Assembly (NCBI RefSeq): GCF_954871325.1
Contig: NC_088775.1
Coordinates: 31,349,561-31,413,560 of the forward strand
Direction of reading: 5' to 3'
From: Gordionus sp. m RMFG-2023
Taxonomy: Eukaryota; Nematomorpha; Gordioida; Chordodea; Parachordodidae
DNA: 64,000 bases
Each line of letters starts with the position of its first letter. Positions within the stretch are counted from its first letter, which is position 1. Position numbers and translations under genes: made by a program. The notes beneath the pieces were generated by a model. The model saw nothing but the letters and a program-made list of their open reading frames with translations, had not been told where the DNA came from and ran no database searches. Below are positions 27,301 through 42,300 of the stretch, piece by piece.

Positions 27301-30300
27301 TAAAAAAATTCTTTTATTTAAAGTATAAATAATAAAATTGGCGTTATTATTTAAAAAGATTTAAAATATATAAAACTTTGGGTGTTCCTTTCTATTTTTA
27401 TAAAAAAAAATTTAAAAATACTATAAATCTATTTTAAAAAAGAAATAAAATTTGGAGGGTGTTGTCCATTTGTATTGCATTGTTTAAAAAAATTATTTAG
27501 AAAATATTATAATAATGTAAAATAAATATACATAACATAAAATAACAAAAAAAAAGAAAAGTAAAAAGATAGGATCGGATCGGTTTTTACATGTATCTGC
27601 CCGATCCGATATTTTGGGGAAACGCTTAATATCGGTGCCAATAATATTTAATATCGGCACAGCCCTATTTAAAAACTTCAAATTATTTATCAAAAATTGT
27701 TCTTCGTCTAAGAAAATATTGTATGGTTCAAAATTGATCCGGACATATAAACAGTGAGTGAAGAAAAGCCATTTTACAAATTTGTATTTGTTGTATATAT
27801 TTATTGAAGAAGCCCACCTCGTTAAACTAATTGCAGCCAAAATAGATGATATGGTATTTTGATTTATAAAGCGGGAAAATACTACACTTGATATATTCTT
27901 ATAAAAAATTTAGCAATTTTTTTATAATGGATATTTGTAAATTAAATAACTACTCGTTTAAGATGTAATATTTTCGAGTATTTGGCCACAATTGACTGGC
28001 TTGCCAACCATGAGTAAATATTGAAACATCAAAAACGAAATTTATATAACTAATTTTTTTAAGAAAAATTGAAAATTTTTTTTAAATAAATTGATGTTAG
28101 TTATAATGACAATGATAATTTTCCAACAAAATATTGGTCGATTATATTTGCGATATCGAAAAAAATGCAATAAAATAGGTTGATTACATTTTCTTTAAGG
28201 ATTATAGTAATAAAAAAATCTGTATTTCGTTTGTTTTTTTACCTCTAGAAAAAAATGCATATTACTTTTTTAAAAACATTATAAATTTGGCATGTCAAAA
28301 ATTAATTTTTTTAGCTAAACAGCAAAAAACTGAGAATAAAGCCAAAACGGATAACACCTGTGCCTGTAGGACAGCCAGATGCTTTTGCTTCTCCGCTGCA
28401 CTGAAATTCGAAGATGATGACGTAGATGAAGAGGCAGGTGATGGGGTTCGTGGACGTGAGCGCGGAGGCGAGCTAGGAGATGCGCTCCCAGCACTTCGAT
28501 TAATGTTGTAGTAAACGCTGGGGGTAAAGCCATCCTCCGCGTCCATTGCGTTGAAAGCAGGCTCCTCTGGTATCTTGGCATAACGCATCTCGAAAACGTC
28601 CTGTATCCACAAAAATCATAATTTACAATTAGGTCATTCTATGTCAAATCATACACACAACTCACAACCCCACCCCTTTTTATTTCAATAAAATTTGTAT
28701 GAATGTTACATGTTATAGAAAACTCAAAAATTAAATTTTAGCTGATAAGCTTTTATATTTCCTATAATAATAGGGTTCAAATGTGCAAAAATCAACCATT
28801 TTTACCTTTCTTGTTTATCACTTCCAAATGCAAAAAAAAATTAAAGATGGTATCATATTTATATGTAAAAATGGGAGAAATATTGTTTTATTCTTTAAAA
28901 CATTATTGCATATATATATGTATAAAATACATTGGTTTAAATTTTTTTTATTATAATTAACATGTTCTGAGTCCTTATATTTCATATTATTGAACTTGGA
29001 GGTGAAGCCTAGAATAGTATAAAATATTTTCTACTATTATGATTGATGCGATAGTATCCATGAACGCAGAGGTATGGCAAAACCCTTTCTTTTAAATGTT
29101 TGATAAATTTTTCTATCAAGTCATAAAAATAAGGCCACCATTTTTGACTGAGACCCAATTTTCCGATTAAAATTTTTTTGAAGTATTTTTGCAATAAATA
29201 CACAGAGGTTGTATTATAGTGTAAGAATTCAGAAACTATAATATTTCACGTTCTTAAACTTTTCTTCATCAAATAGGCTACTTGGGGATGAGTTGTATCC
29301 CGAAAATCGTTCCTAAAGAACTCTTGCGATTCGTATGAATAATTTTCGGAAAATTTTAAGATCTTTAAAAACTCCCCTTTTAAATTTTACACTAAATTTT
29401 CCGATTCAGAAATAACGATTATTGGGCAGTTCTATATTTTCAACTTTCTATAATAAATATTCTACAGGGATGAGCAAATTTTAAAGAAAAAAAATCATTT
29501 TAAAGAATACTTTTGCAAGTTGATTTTTATAATACCACTTTTCAATTTTTTTACTTAATAAACGATATTTTTAAAATAAAATAAAGCAAATATATAACAA
29601 AATTTCAAATAAATCGCATTTAAAAATTAAAAAAAGAATATTATATTTAAAATGATAATCCATTAAAACATAAGTTTTTCAAATATCAAATTATGCTCGG
29701 CAATAAATTTTTTTAAAGATAATTTTCATATTTTATACATTTTTATTGTAATAATTGGACAATCTTATTTTCCATCTATTTTAACATCGTAATTATTTTA
29801 ATATCATTTTAAGATACAATCAAACGAAAATCCAAATATACAAAAAATTTTTTTTTTTTTTTTTTTTTACAAATATCAATTATCTTTATTTTTTCCTTTC
29901 GTGTAAAATAATACATAGCGTTAAAATACTAAATTAAAATAATATAAAATAAAATATTATATAAAAACCGAGGTGGGACTACAAGTTCCCAAAAAACATG
30001 TGTAATTATATTTTAAAATTATGATTTGGAGGTTTTGTTTTAAGAAATAAGATTCTTTAGGTTCTGATGTAAGGGCTCTTATCTTATCTCCTATATTTTT
30101 TAAAAACTTTAAAGTTCCACTTGGCATATGTCCAAGGGAAGAGATGACAATCGGTGTAAAAATATAATTTGTTGGAATATTTCATTGTTTTTTTTTCTCG
30201 GCTATATCAACCGGATTAGAATTTAAATTTTTTGGGAAAGAAGATACGCATGTGAAGTCCCAAATTAAGGATTTCCCTAAAGACCAAGGCACGGAAGTTA

Positions 30301-33300
30301 AACCATCTGGTCTTAAGCCATCATCTAACGATAAATTTGTAGGCTCCAGGATGTTTGGTATTCGGGCCCTGGTAAGAGAACGGCTAATAGCTAAATTAAT
30401 TGCTGCATGCCTTGCATGCCTGCCTTGACTATATAGACCATGTCTCCCTTTGGAGTCAACTAATGTTTTACATTTGATGCATGTATGTGGTTGAACAATG
30501 TTACATCCAAGTCGATGGCCTATGGCAACTCTTAATTGTTCATCTGATAAGAGGTTACCTAGGTTACGACTTGGTAATGCTTCCAACCATTCATAGCCAC
30601 TAGTACAGTCAGCATTCTGTAATAGTTGAATATACTCCAAAGGGGGGTTTGATGAGATTATTTTAAAAAATTTTTTAATTAAAGGTTCGAAAAGAGATTG
30701 GTGTGTTAAGATCGTGGGTAAGACAGCTTCAGGTGGAGCTAAAGATGTCCAGGCTGTCAAGGCTGAGTTTAAAAGGTTATCTTTAGGAGAGATAAAAGAA
30801 GATATCATGGCGTTATTCATCAAACGCGATGCCAAAAATGAGGAAAGAGATAGAAGGTTTAAAGGATATAAATCTAAACCACCCATTTTCGAGGGTAATT
30901 GTGAGAAACCCCAATTAAAATCTTCCAATTTAATATTTAAAATATTTTCTAATAAACTTCTAAAAAATTCATGAACACGATTAATAATTTCATTATTAAA
31001 AGGAAGAAGATCTAAAAATATGTACTATCTTTGGTAAAAATAAATATTTTTTTAAAAGAAAAAAGCTCTGGTGTGAAGGAATTTCGTTTAAAATAGTTTC
31101 GAGTCCTGATAAGCCTTCGAAAAATTTTTCCACGAACACCTCACAGTTGGAAAAAATGCTTAAAGGTGAACCTAGAAGATTAATTTCACTTTTTTTGATG
31201 ATTTTAAACCCTTGGACTTTGAGAGTATTTGAATTTAAAAAACATATTTTCGATTTAGCTTTATTTAGAGTAAGGCCTATGTTTAGAGAATTCTTCTCTA
31301 TATAATCTATCGCTGCAAGAATATTTTTAGAAGGTCCGCAAATGGTACCATCATCTAGATACCATATGTATAAATCTAAATTAAAAGAGGATTTTAGACA
31401 ATGAACTAAGTTATGTATACCTAAACTAAAGATCAGAGGGCCCAAAGGGTCTCCTTGTTGAATACCCTCGTCAGAAGGAATTGTATATTCTCCGAATTTG
31501 AGAGGGGTTCTACAGCCATAAGACTGTTCAATAAATCTTGCATAAACTGGGAATTTTTCATAAAAAATGTTTAAAAAAGTTTTTCTGGATAAGGAATTAA
31601 AAGCATTTTTAAAATCAAGCTTACAGACTACGGCGTCTGGAGGAGGATCTTCGATATATATGCGAAGAGAGTGAGCGGCTATTTCGCATCCCCCTTTAGT
31701 ACCAAAGCCTAGTTGATATGTTTGGAACATTTTTGAAGCATCAGGTTTGATGCGCTCAACGATTATCTTAGCTAATAGTCTCCTAAAAAAAGACCCTATT
31801 GCGATTGGCCGAACTCCACCATCAGTAGTAAAAGCAATTAATCTTGCGCCAAAAAGGATTTGGTGAATTTGACTGGGTAAATCATTGTTTAAGTATTACC
31901 AATGAATTTACAAATGTATCTTTATGAGGATTTTTAAGGTTAATTAAAAATTGGAAATAAGAGGGGCGAAAACCGTCAATTCCCCCTGCAGAGTTTTTAT
32001 TAAAAGATAAAATTGTTTTAATAAGTTCTTCCTTATCTATTTCGATTAAATTAGATTTTATAGGGATGGGAAGATCTTCAGGAAAAGCCTGAGGGTGCAA
32101 TTCTTTTAGTAAAGTAAAAGTATGTTCATCAAATGGAGCCAATTTATCATAAGATGAGGCTAATTTAAGAGCTCCACATACGTCCCCTTGGTCTATTTTT
32201 TTTGTATAATCTTACATTTATGGGTAAAATTAGATGTTGCCCTTACATCAGGAACGTAATTTTCCATTTCTAAATCATAAAAATGGTCTATTTTATATTT
32301 TATACATTCATGTAAAATAGTTTTTTTATTTTTATCTGTAGGTTTAATTAAGACTTTAAAAGGAAAGGTTAAAAGATTCTCCCAAGCTTTAAGGGAATTT
32401 AAATTTGAATTAACTTCCATAATAAGTGTTGTTAAAAAATTAGAAATTAAAGACCTTGATTTAAGGGGTAGGTGGATTAAGGTTGGTGGCTTTTCCCACT
32501 TTAAAAAATTATCATAAAAATCAGGATAAAAATTTTGAATTACAATGGGGGTTGTTTCAATATATACAAAAATTATAATTTTACATTTTTCTAAAATCAA
32601 CTGCATTTAATAAATCCATAAACAATTTTAATATTATAACAGCAAATAATAAAAAATTATTTGTATGGAAATTCTTTAAACTTTTATATTTAAAACGAGA
32701 TAATAAAACGATTTCAATAAATTCTAACAAATTTTCAGTAAATATTGCTTATAAAAGGCTGCTGCAGAAGATAATGATTCAAATAAGCCCTCACAGTATA
32801 TTTATTTTAAATATTATATATAAATCTATCATAAATTATAATTTATTATGTTTTGTAAAATTCATCCTAGCTATAAAATTTTTAGCAGCAAGGGAAATTT
32901 GTTAAAACACTTAACTTCTGATTATATCATTAAAGAAGATATTTCATCAAAATTTCAAGATTTAAAGAAGTTTTTTTATACCAAAAACACCAAGCAGATA
33001 CTAAAATCTCTAAAAAATGGTTTCTAGCAAGTAACTAAGTATTATTATTATGTTATGCTGACTTGTTACCATTTCAAACAAACGATAATACAGGAATGAA
33101 AAATCAAAAATTTTAAAGACATCATAAAAACAAATTGCTATATCATCTCTACATTTAAAACTCATTTATTATTGAACATACCTTTGCGTCGTTTTTGTCC
33201 TATTGAAATGTATTTGGCTTCTGGAGGAAATTTACAAATGTTGATGAAGGCTAAAAAGTTGCGTGCCATCAGCCACCAATTATATTTTTACAACTCGGGC

Positions 33301-36300
33301 TGACAGCCGATAGATTTAGTATGTACTATTTTAATAATTTAATTTCTACATTGTCAAAAGTTTTATTAACATTTTATAAATTTTTAAAACTAAAATAGTC
33401 GTCTTCCTCCGCATATAAGAATAGAATATTTACTGTCCATAATTTCATTTACTTTTAACGTAAAGAGGAATACATCCTAAAGCATATGATAAAATTATTA
33501 TTTTTCTATATAATACCCATCTATTTTAAAAATATGGTCATGAGAGTTGGTAAAAAGACACTTATACTTTACATCATAAGTTGTTAAATCACATGTAGAG
33601 GATGTGGATGTTGTTAGTGTTACAGATTCTCTGCCAAAATTTATAAACACAATAGCTTAGTGAATAAATATAACTTATAGAATTGAAATCTATCTTTCCC
33701 AAAATCCTACCTTCAGCATCAACACGGCAGGGGAATGACAATGTTGTCTGGTAGCCAATGAAAGTTTGAAAGGTTCCCTATGGTCTAGGTTTAGAATATG
33801 ATCACGGTCCCCTCGACGGGGTGTAAAAGTCACCTAAAGGGGTTGATTTTGGGAAGGGCATCCGATTGTAAAAAACCCACTCCAAAATCCTTAATGCTAG
33901 GGGAAAAAACATGGAAATGGCCATTACGAAGAGGAAGTGGATTGAAATTATATTCTTCTAATTCTATGTCATCATCTTCAAAAAATTAATATTACCACTT
34001 TCACTTTCATAAATACTTTATTTTATATATAAAATGAGATTATGAATAAGGTGTTAATTTTTAAATTAGATTGTATCGAAGCTTAATATTTAAATTAAAT
34101 AAATGATGAATTTGCAATTAAAATTCAATTTATAAAAAAAATAAAGAAAAGTATATATATTCGTTGGAAATCTTAATAAATACAAAATATTTTTTCATTT
34201 TTAGCAATTTAAATACAAATATTCGCGTCAGCAAACAAGATTTGTATGATCAAGTGGCCTGACCCATTGTTTAGACATTACATATTAAATTCTATGACAT
34301 TTTGGTAAGGAAGAATTGCAAATTATCTGTGCCAAGAGATAATTGCATTATAGGATATTCATATTTATTTTGCAAAAAAGCTCTTAAAATTTTACGCTCA
34401 AACGGTTGGAATAGTCTTAATTTAAAAAATACAATGGATACTTTTCTAAATTAAAATATAGATTCCCTAAACAAATGGTCCTTCTCAGAAAAATAGATTA
34501 TGAAAAATTAACAATTATCGAGGCCAATAAAAGTGTCCTAATGAGATAAAAATTACTTAAACCCCATACTTTCGAAAAAAATAAATTAATATAAATTGTA
34601 TTATTGAGTGTTTGACTATGTTGCAAACGTAAATAATGCATTTCGAATGGCATCATGCAAATTGGTCAAATAATGGATTGACGTTAAATACTATTTTAAA
34701 AAACGTAAACTGATTAATTTTTTCAATACATTTTCCTTCATTTTGCGCGTTGATCTACGCCCCCCCCCGTTCTATAAAAACTTAGTACGCAGATAAAAAT
34801 GATAAAATTCTTTCCTATTGTTTAAATATATGTAAATTTAATTTAATATTATAAACTTATCTTTAAAATTGAATATTTCGAAAATAATAAAATAAAAAGT
34901 AGGGCTGTGCCGATATTAAATATCGGATCGGATCTGCACCGATATTTAGCGTTTCCCAAAAATATCGGCTTGGGCCGATACCTGTAAAACATGATCCGAT
35001 CTTTTTACTTTTCTTTTTTTGTTATTTTATGTATATTTATTTTGAAATAATATTTCCAAATATTTTTTTTTAACAATGCAAATGCACAATGCCCCTTAAA
35101 TTTTATTTATTTTTTAAAATATATTTATAGTATTTTAAAAGTTTTTTTATAAAAATAGAAAGGAAATTTTTTTTAAATAATAACGCCAAATTTATTATTT
35201 ATACTATAAATAAAAGAATTTTTTTAAATATGGTATCTGAATTATGGAAATATTTTACAAAAGACAAAGATAATTTTGCAAAATGCGTTATATGCGAAAT
35301 TCTAATTTCACGGGGAGGAATAATGAAAAATTCATTTAATACTACCAAATTTTTTTTATTATTGTAGAAATAAAAAATTAAATCGCGTAAAATATAATGA
35401 TTTCTTAATTATATTTGGTTCAAAGGGGGGTGGTTAAAATCAATATAAATATCAGATCGGCATCGGATCGGTTTTGAACCAATATCAAATCCATCGGTGA
35501 AAAATATTTGGATCAGCACAACCCTAATAAAAAGGCAGACGATACTAAAATATACAAAAACCAATTCTTTTTTATAATGCTGAATTTATAGTAAACGCGT
35601 TACAAGCGTTGCATAGCTGATTTTTCATAGCGTTAATATTTTTAAAATAAATAAATATTTTATATAATATTTCAGAAATATCATACACCTTTTTATCGAA
35701 TCCACTATTATTTTTATAATAAAAACGCATAATTTTTATCATCGGATCTGATCGCAACATATGTTTTTTAAATTTTATCATAGTTAACATCATAACGCTC
35801 CGTTGCTTGCGTTTGCGTTATAAAAAATATTAAGGCTTAATGTGTCATTTTAATCTGTAAAATCATCTGTGATTTCGATAGCGTTAAATAAAGCAAAGCT
35901 TAAATAAACACGTTTACTATAAATAGACCTTAGTCAAAATTTTGAATAGATGTATGATAATTATTTAAGATATATATTTTATATAACTGCTGAGAATAAA
36001 AGAATATATGTGTTTAAGATTTTATATAGTCAAGTTATATAGGGGAAAAATGAGCCCTCCACCCGTTTTTGGGCAAGCCGAATGTACTTGTATGCGCAAT
36101 ATTCCTAGGGCTATTACTTTTAAAATGATAAAAATCAAAGGGCAAGAAGTCCTTCAAATAATAATTTAAAAATTTCGACTAGAAATAAGATAGCCATCCA
36201 AAAAATTAATACCCCTCACCTTTGTTAGCATCCTTCACTTAATTATAAATAATATATATTTATTTAAATTGAAGTTTCTAATATATTACAAAATGTGATT

Positions 36301-39300
36301 GGCAAGAAAGATAAATATGGTTGATTTTTGCACTTTTGACCTCTATTAATTAGGAAATATAAAAGTTAGAGCTAACATTTCGTTTTTGGTCTTAATATGC
36401 AGCGATTATACAAATTTTTCTTGAAATCGAAAGGAGTCGGCCGAAAATCCTCTTACAATGTGTGTATAGTGAGGAAGAGCACCGTTTACATTTTTCACTT
36501 AATTTAAAAAAATAACAATGCCAAATATTAAGCAATAAATACCTGCAACTTTTTTGCCATGGCCACGACGTCATGATCGGGAGGGTTATATTTGTAACAA
36601 TTCGTGAATATCAAGCGAACTTCGGTGGCAAAATCGATCGGATTCTTGTATTCCTTAGCTTCAACACGTTTCTGAAGAAAAATTATTAGAGTATGCAAAA
36701 TAAAACAAATATTGGAAATTAAAATATAAAATTGATATCAATATCAGGGTTAGGAAAATTATATTAAATCTTATAAATTATGTGATTTATAAAATACTTT
36801 AACAGTCCCCAGGTCCATGGGTTTCTTAATTATGTCGTGATAATCTGGTAGGTTTAACTCCAAAACATTTACGGGAGTGTAGAACGGCCAGGCATATGCC
36901 TAAATAAATAAAATGATTAACTAAATTACATGATTATAAATAAAATGTGACATTTAATTATAATATTAATGTAATGTTAAAAAATTGAGCAATCTTTATA
37001 ACTTACGTGATGTTTTTTTGAGAAGAGTTCTTTGATTAAATCAGTGCAATATTTCATTTGAACAGGTAATGAAAATCGGTCTATTTTCTTCAAGTGCTAA
37101 AAATAAATATGCAATAAATTAGTGTAAACAGATCGATTTGAGCTTATTTTTAAAAACGATTAAATCAATATTTTAGCTAGAAAAATATTGCCAAAGTCTA
37201 TAGATTTCAGTAATAAATTACTAAATTTTGCCATTAACCGCTTAATAACACTAAATAAAGTGAATCAAAATTCAGGGTTATTATCCAATTGAACGAAATA
37301 TATTTATACCATACTCCCGGTCTGTAGAAAACATTTAAGATTTTTAATAACTTGTTGAGAATCTGGTAAATCTTTGGTAGGCTTTTTAATAGGCCGCCCA
37401 CTCTCTCTCCGGCTATTGTTAAAATTGATGGAACCAGATTCTGAAAGGTCATGGGACATCATTTGATTAATTTTCAGGCTAGGCTCAGTCGAATCACTCA
37501 ACTGTACGTCGAGATTGGTTATGGCGTTAGGCGTAGTAGTGTCTGCTTGGCGTTTAATTCCGCGTTTCTGTAGGTTTGATTTTAAAGGATTAATTTTAGT
37601 AGTTAATTTTACATAGATATATTTCAATATCAATATGTACTATAATTAGACCTATTCAGAATTGAATGGTAAAAAATATGAAAACTTATATTATTCGATA
37701 TACGAATAAATAATTCTTCAATTTGAAACTAGAGAGCCCTGAATATGAGGTAGTTCGAGATTCAATCACCCAAAGTTGAGTCAGGTGAGGTGGATTTGGG
37801 AGAATTTTTTTAGAGTGGGTAGATTTGGTGATTATTATAAAAAAAAATAATTTCCAGTTTCTTAAAGTTGGGCGAACAAAATCTGAGCTGGTCAGATGCA
37901 GGGCTTTGAAATATGTATAGGTTTTTTTGATATATGCAAACATTTGGTATTAGTGCATTCAAATATATTGTAGTATAATAATGTATTAATTAAATATTCA
38001 TCATTAAAAAGGATGTAAAAAATTTTAATGATAAAAATATGCTTAATTTTAGGGTAATTGGAATTAATCATAACGATTGAAATGCACCATTTTTGAAAGT
38101 TTTGGTTCAATTCATCTAATATATATAACAAATAATTAGATACGTCAGTCAGAATGATTGCTGTGGGAGAACGGAAAATAATATGAAAAGCAATTTAATC
38201 ACGATAATGAAAAAAGATACATGGGACTACTAAAGATCAAAATTGTGATCTTGTAATAATATAAATAAGCCTAATAAACACTATTTCAAAACCTGATTGA
38301 ATTAAAAAATATGTTCAATATACCAGTGAAAATGTAAGAAATATAAACTCGAGTTATTGAGGGAGGTGATTATTAGCAAATAAAATTATTTATGTATGAA
38401 GTAGGAATTGTAAATGACATGGATTTATGCACGTTGATGGTATTCTGTGTATATAATATTGAATATAGTAAAATTTGTAAATATTTGGGAAAAGTCAGAG
38501 GTCAATTCAGTGAAATTGATTCCAATTAGTTTTGTTAAACGGCTCGATTTAAGCTGATTTTTTAAAACGGCTAACTCAATATTTTATCAAGAAAAATATT
38601 ATGCAAGTCTGAAGATTTTTCAGATTACAAAGGTTTGAATATTTATTAGCAAAAATTTGGCTTAGGCCACTTCCAAACACGACGTTTTTTCAAAGCGATA
38701 AATAACAAATTAAGCTTAATAGATGTGTGCTTCCAAACCAAACGATTTTATCATGCATACGATTTTGCGAATATTTTAATAACAAACTAGCTTGATTTTT
38801 TTAACGATTAAATGGCGTCTGATACAATTGAAATGAATAAGTAATTTTTTTTATTCAATAAATGAAATGATTTTAGAGGAAATTTTGTATCTGAATTGAT
38901 AAATTTTGTAGAAGATCATGACGATTTATGGAACCAATCTAATGATAATTATTCTAATAGATTATTAGTAGATGAACTATGGACTTTATGTGCTAAAAAG
39001 TAGAACAAGACTTTATATTGAAAATATTGACTATTTTATAATAATAATTTTTAATTAACAGACTTTTTAATTAGATACTATTTATTAGTAAGCATGGAAT
39101 ATGAATTTTTATAAATTTAAATAAAATTATTTTTTATCCTTTATTATTTACCAGGCTTGATTCATCCCCAAATGTCTGTAAATTAAAATGGAAGAATTTG
39201 AGAGATTCTTATTTAAAGGAAAAGAGAAAGAGAGAAGAAGTGCATTCAGGGGATGCTGCAAAAGCTAGCACTCTATGGAAATGGTATGATTCACTATTAT

Positions 39301-42300
39301 TTCTTACTACTTCCACCACACCAAAAAAGACACTAAATAATATCACAGATAATATAGAGAATGTAAGACCTTTAAAAATGGCTAGAGTAACAAAAGACCC
39401 AATGGAAAGATATTTTGACAAAATGTTAGAAATTGATAATGACCCAGATAGATTATGGTGCCTGTCTTTGGTTTATAATGTAAAGAAGGTGCCAAATGAA
39501 GTTAAGGACGCCATGAAAATTAATGTGCAAACTCTTATTTATAATTATATAAATAATATTATAGTAGAAAATGTTGATGTTTAAATAGTTATGTATTATT
39601 TTATAAGTTTAAATTAAAATAAATGATTTATATAAACATACATAAGTGATTTATATACACATACAAAAGTAATTTATAAATTTATATACACATACAAAAG
39701 TAATTTATTTATTTAATATATAATGATAAAATGTTAAATTAAACATATATTTAAGAATTAAAATAGTCTTTAAATAATTCTCTAATTTCTCTTGAATTAG
39801 AACTTGAAGCATTTAAAGATCTACTGATCCCTAAATTTTCAGTAATAGGTAAAATATTAGGTGTATATTCTATTTTATCATAATCAATAATAATATTATG
39901 TAAAAGAGTAATGTAGATATAATTTTATCAGCATTTTCAACTGAACACTCTATAGCTTTAGAAAGTAGGGCAAATTATTACCTTAAAGTAACAAATAATC
40001 TCTTTTCAGGAGATATTGTTGTTTTTGCATTTGTTTGTTTATGTATAATTTTAGTTTCAATTTTGTTAAGTATATAATAGAAAACATTCCTAGATAATCC
40101 AAGATAGTGAAAGAATTGCGAATCATTTAAATTCTCATTTAAATTGATATAGATCATATACAGATCTCTTTCTTTATAAATTATACTTACTTTTAATTTT
40201 TTTTTATAATGTCTCATAATAAAATATCTAGTTATAAGATTCATTTTTAAAAAATCAGCTGTAAAATATAAATCGTTGCTGTTTGGAAGTAAAAAATATT
40301 GCGAAAAACGTGCCTCGGAAAACGTTTTGAAAAAACGTCGTGTTTGGAAGTGGCCTTAGGCAATATTTTTCTGACTAAAATATTGATTTAGCCGTTTTAA
40401 AAAATCGGCTCAAATCGAGCCATTTAATAACATTAATCCCAATTAAAATTCGTAAATATACCATCTCTGATACTAAGCAGACTAGGAGTCTCTGGTAAAA
40501 GTTTTAAAAATGATTTGGATTCATAGAAATTTGAAAGGTGAAAAGATGAAGGGAAAATAAGTAAAAGATTGGGGTATGGTATTATTAATAAGTGCGTCAT
40601 ATAGGAATTAACCCTTCTATCATTAGGTAGGGTATTTATGATCCCTCTATTTAAAATCTTTGTAACATCAAAACGAGGTTACTTATACTAGATTTTTTTA
40701 TTTGGTAATTAAATATTTTAAAATCATGCAAAACAAATTTTCATTTATTTTAGTAATTTTTAGGGTTATGCCGATCCACATATTATTCATCGAACGGATC
40801 CAATATTGGTTCAAAACCAGGGGTTCGAACCGAACCGCAAAACCGGAATGAACCGTTATGATTTTCTGAACCGTAACCTTAACCGAACTGTTATTAAGAA
40901 AATATTAAAAGAGCGAACCGAATTATAAATATATTGAACCGGTTTAAACCGGTTCAAAAGGGTTTTAAAAATAATTAATTTAAAATTATTAACCTAAATT
41001 TAAAATTTTAGTTTTCCTTGGGGGCATTTTTTAAATTGGTGATTTCTTTTCAAATTAAATATTTCTATATTATCAACATTATATATCAAATTAAATATTT
41101 TTATATTATCAACATTATATATCAAATAATACCAGGTTTGTTGTTTTTTCTTTAAATACTTAATTTATATGAGATTAGACAATTTATCTGCTAATTAGAT
41201 AAGATATCTTAAAATCAGACATAATTATTCTTGGCTAAATTAACAAATTTATATATAAGATATTAAATAAGCTTTTAGAATAATACCTGCTAATAATTAG
41301 GAAAAAATTATATAATTCTATTATTAATAAATAACATCTAATAGAAATCAAGTACCTTTTACATTCATTTTTATAATATGGTTTATTTTTTATCTCATTA
41401 TAAAAACTTGGATCATAGAATTTAAATGACAATAAATAAAAAAGTCAGCAATATTTTAATGATATAATAATTTTTTATTTATAATCATTGTTTTTTTAAA
41501 TTCAGAATTCTAATATTATAAATTATTTATTATTATAATATGTTAGTTAGCATTTAACATTATCATATATGCAAAATAAAAAAATATGATTAAAGAATGG
41601 CATTTGTAATGAATATTTTTCTAAATCTGTATTTTTAAATAATAAAATAAGTTAATTAACATTGCATTAAATTATTTTTATACTTTTATTTATTTATTAA
41701 TGTGTTTTATATTTAAATAAACTTACAGTGAATTAAAAATAAGAATTACATTTTGATGTTAAACTAAATATAAATACTATAGTTTAACTTAAATTACCTA
41801 TTCTGTCATATTATATTAAAATCTAATAGAAATAAAGTACTGACCAATTTTTATATAATATTGTTTTACAATAATTTCTTATTAATTGATATATTCAAAA
41901 AAAGTTTATCTTAGTTTATATAGAATATATCAGAGTGGGTAATTTGAATTAAACTATACTAGTTATATTTAGTTTAACATCATAATGTAATTCCTATTTT
42001 TAAATGTAAGTCTATTTAATATAAAACACAAATAAATAAAAGTATAAAATAATTTAATGCAATGTTAGTTAACTTATTTAAACTGAAGATTTATAGTAAG
42101 ATTTTTATTATTTAAAAATACAGATTTAGAAAAATATTCATTACAAATGCCATTCTTTAATCATATTTTTTTTTATTTTGCATATATGATAATGGTAAAT
42201 GCTAACTAACATATTATTTTAATAATAAATATTAGAATTCTGAATTTAAAAAAAATATGATTTTTATAAATAAAAAATTATTATATCATTAAAATATTTA

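Larger units (their letters stand above)
29848..32606 (-). mobile_element. LINE with restriction-like endonuclease, 5' truncated
   Basis: Read on the minus strand, it ends in a 21-base poly(A) (T-tract at 29848-29868). Upstream lie a nuclease-like domain (30182-30928), a reverse transcriptase (30996-31850) and an N-terminal extension (31882-32606). The order RT then C-terminal C-x2-C / RPDG nuclease matches the R2-like, restriction-like-endonuclease class rather than the APE class. The clade is not assigned. The frame is interrupted several times. It lies in the 7.9-kb intron between exons 9 and 10. Confidence 0.88.
38665..40355. mobile_element. PIF/Harbinger transposon, internally damaged
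   Basis: The termini GGCCACTTCCAAACACGACG and CGTCGTGTTTGGAAGTGGCC are perfect inverted repeats and continue as TTTTTTC. TTA duplications flank it at 38662-38664 and 40356-40358. It carries remnants of both Harbinger genes, the MADF/SANT-like protein on the plus strand and the transposase on the minus strand, facing each other. It inserted into the loop of a foldback MITE. Confidence 0.92.
38535..40428. mobile_element. Foldback MITE split by a Harbinger element
   Basis: The left arm TTAAACGGCTCGATTTAAGC and the right arm CTCAAATCGAGCCATTTAA are inverted, each followed by AAACGGCTAA-xx-CAATATTTT. They are separated only by the 38665-40355 Harbinger element. Related foldbacks or halves lie at about 37130-37215, 52740-52815, 55415-55575 and 58448-58660. 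Confidence 0.75.

Noticed and set aside
28287-28581. Plus-strand and third-frame open frames
   Set aside because: They are shadows of exon 10, which carries the end of bromodomain 2.
30714-30974. Plus-strand 86-codon frame
   Set aside because: It is antisense to the LINE nuclease-side coding region.
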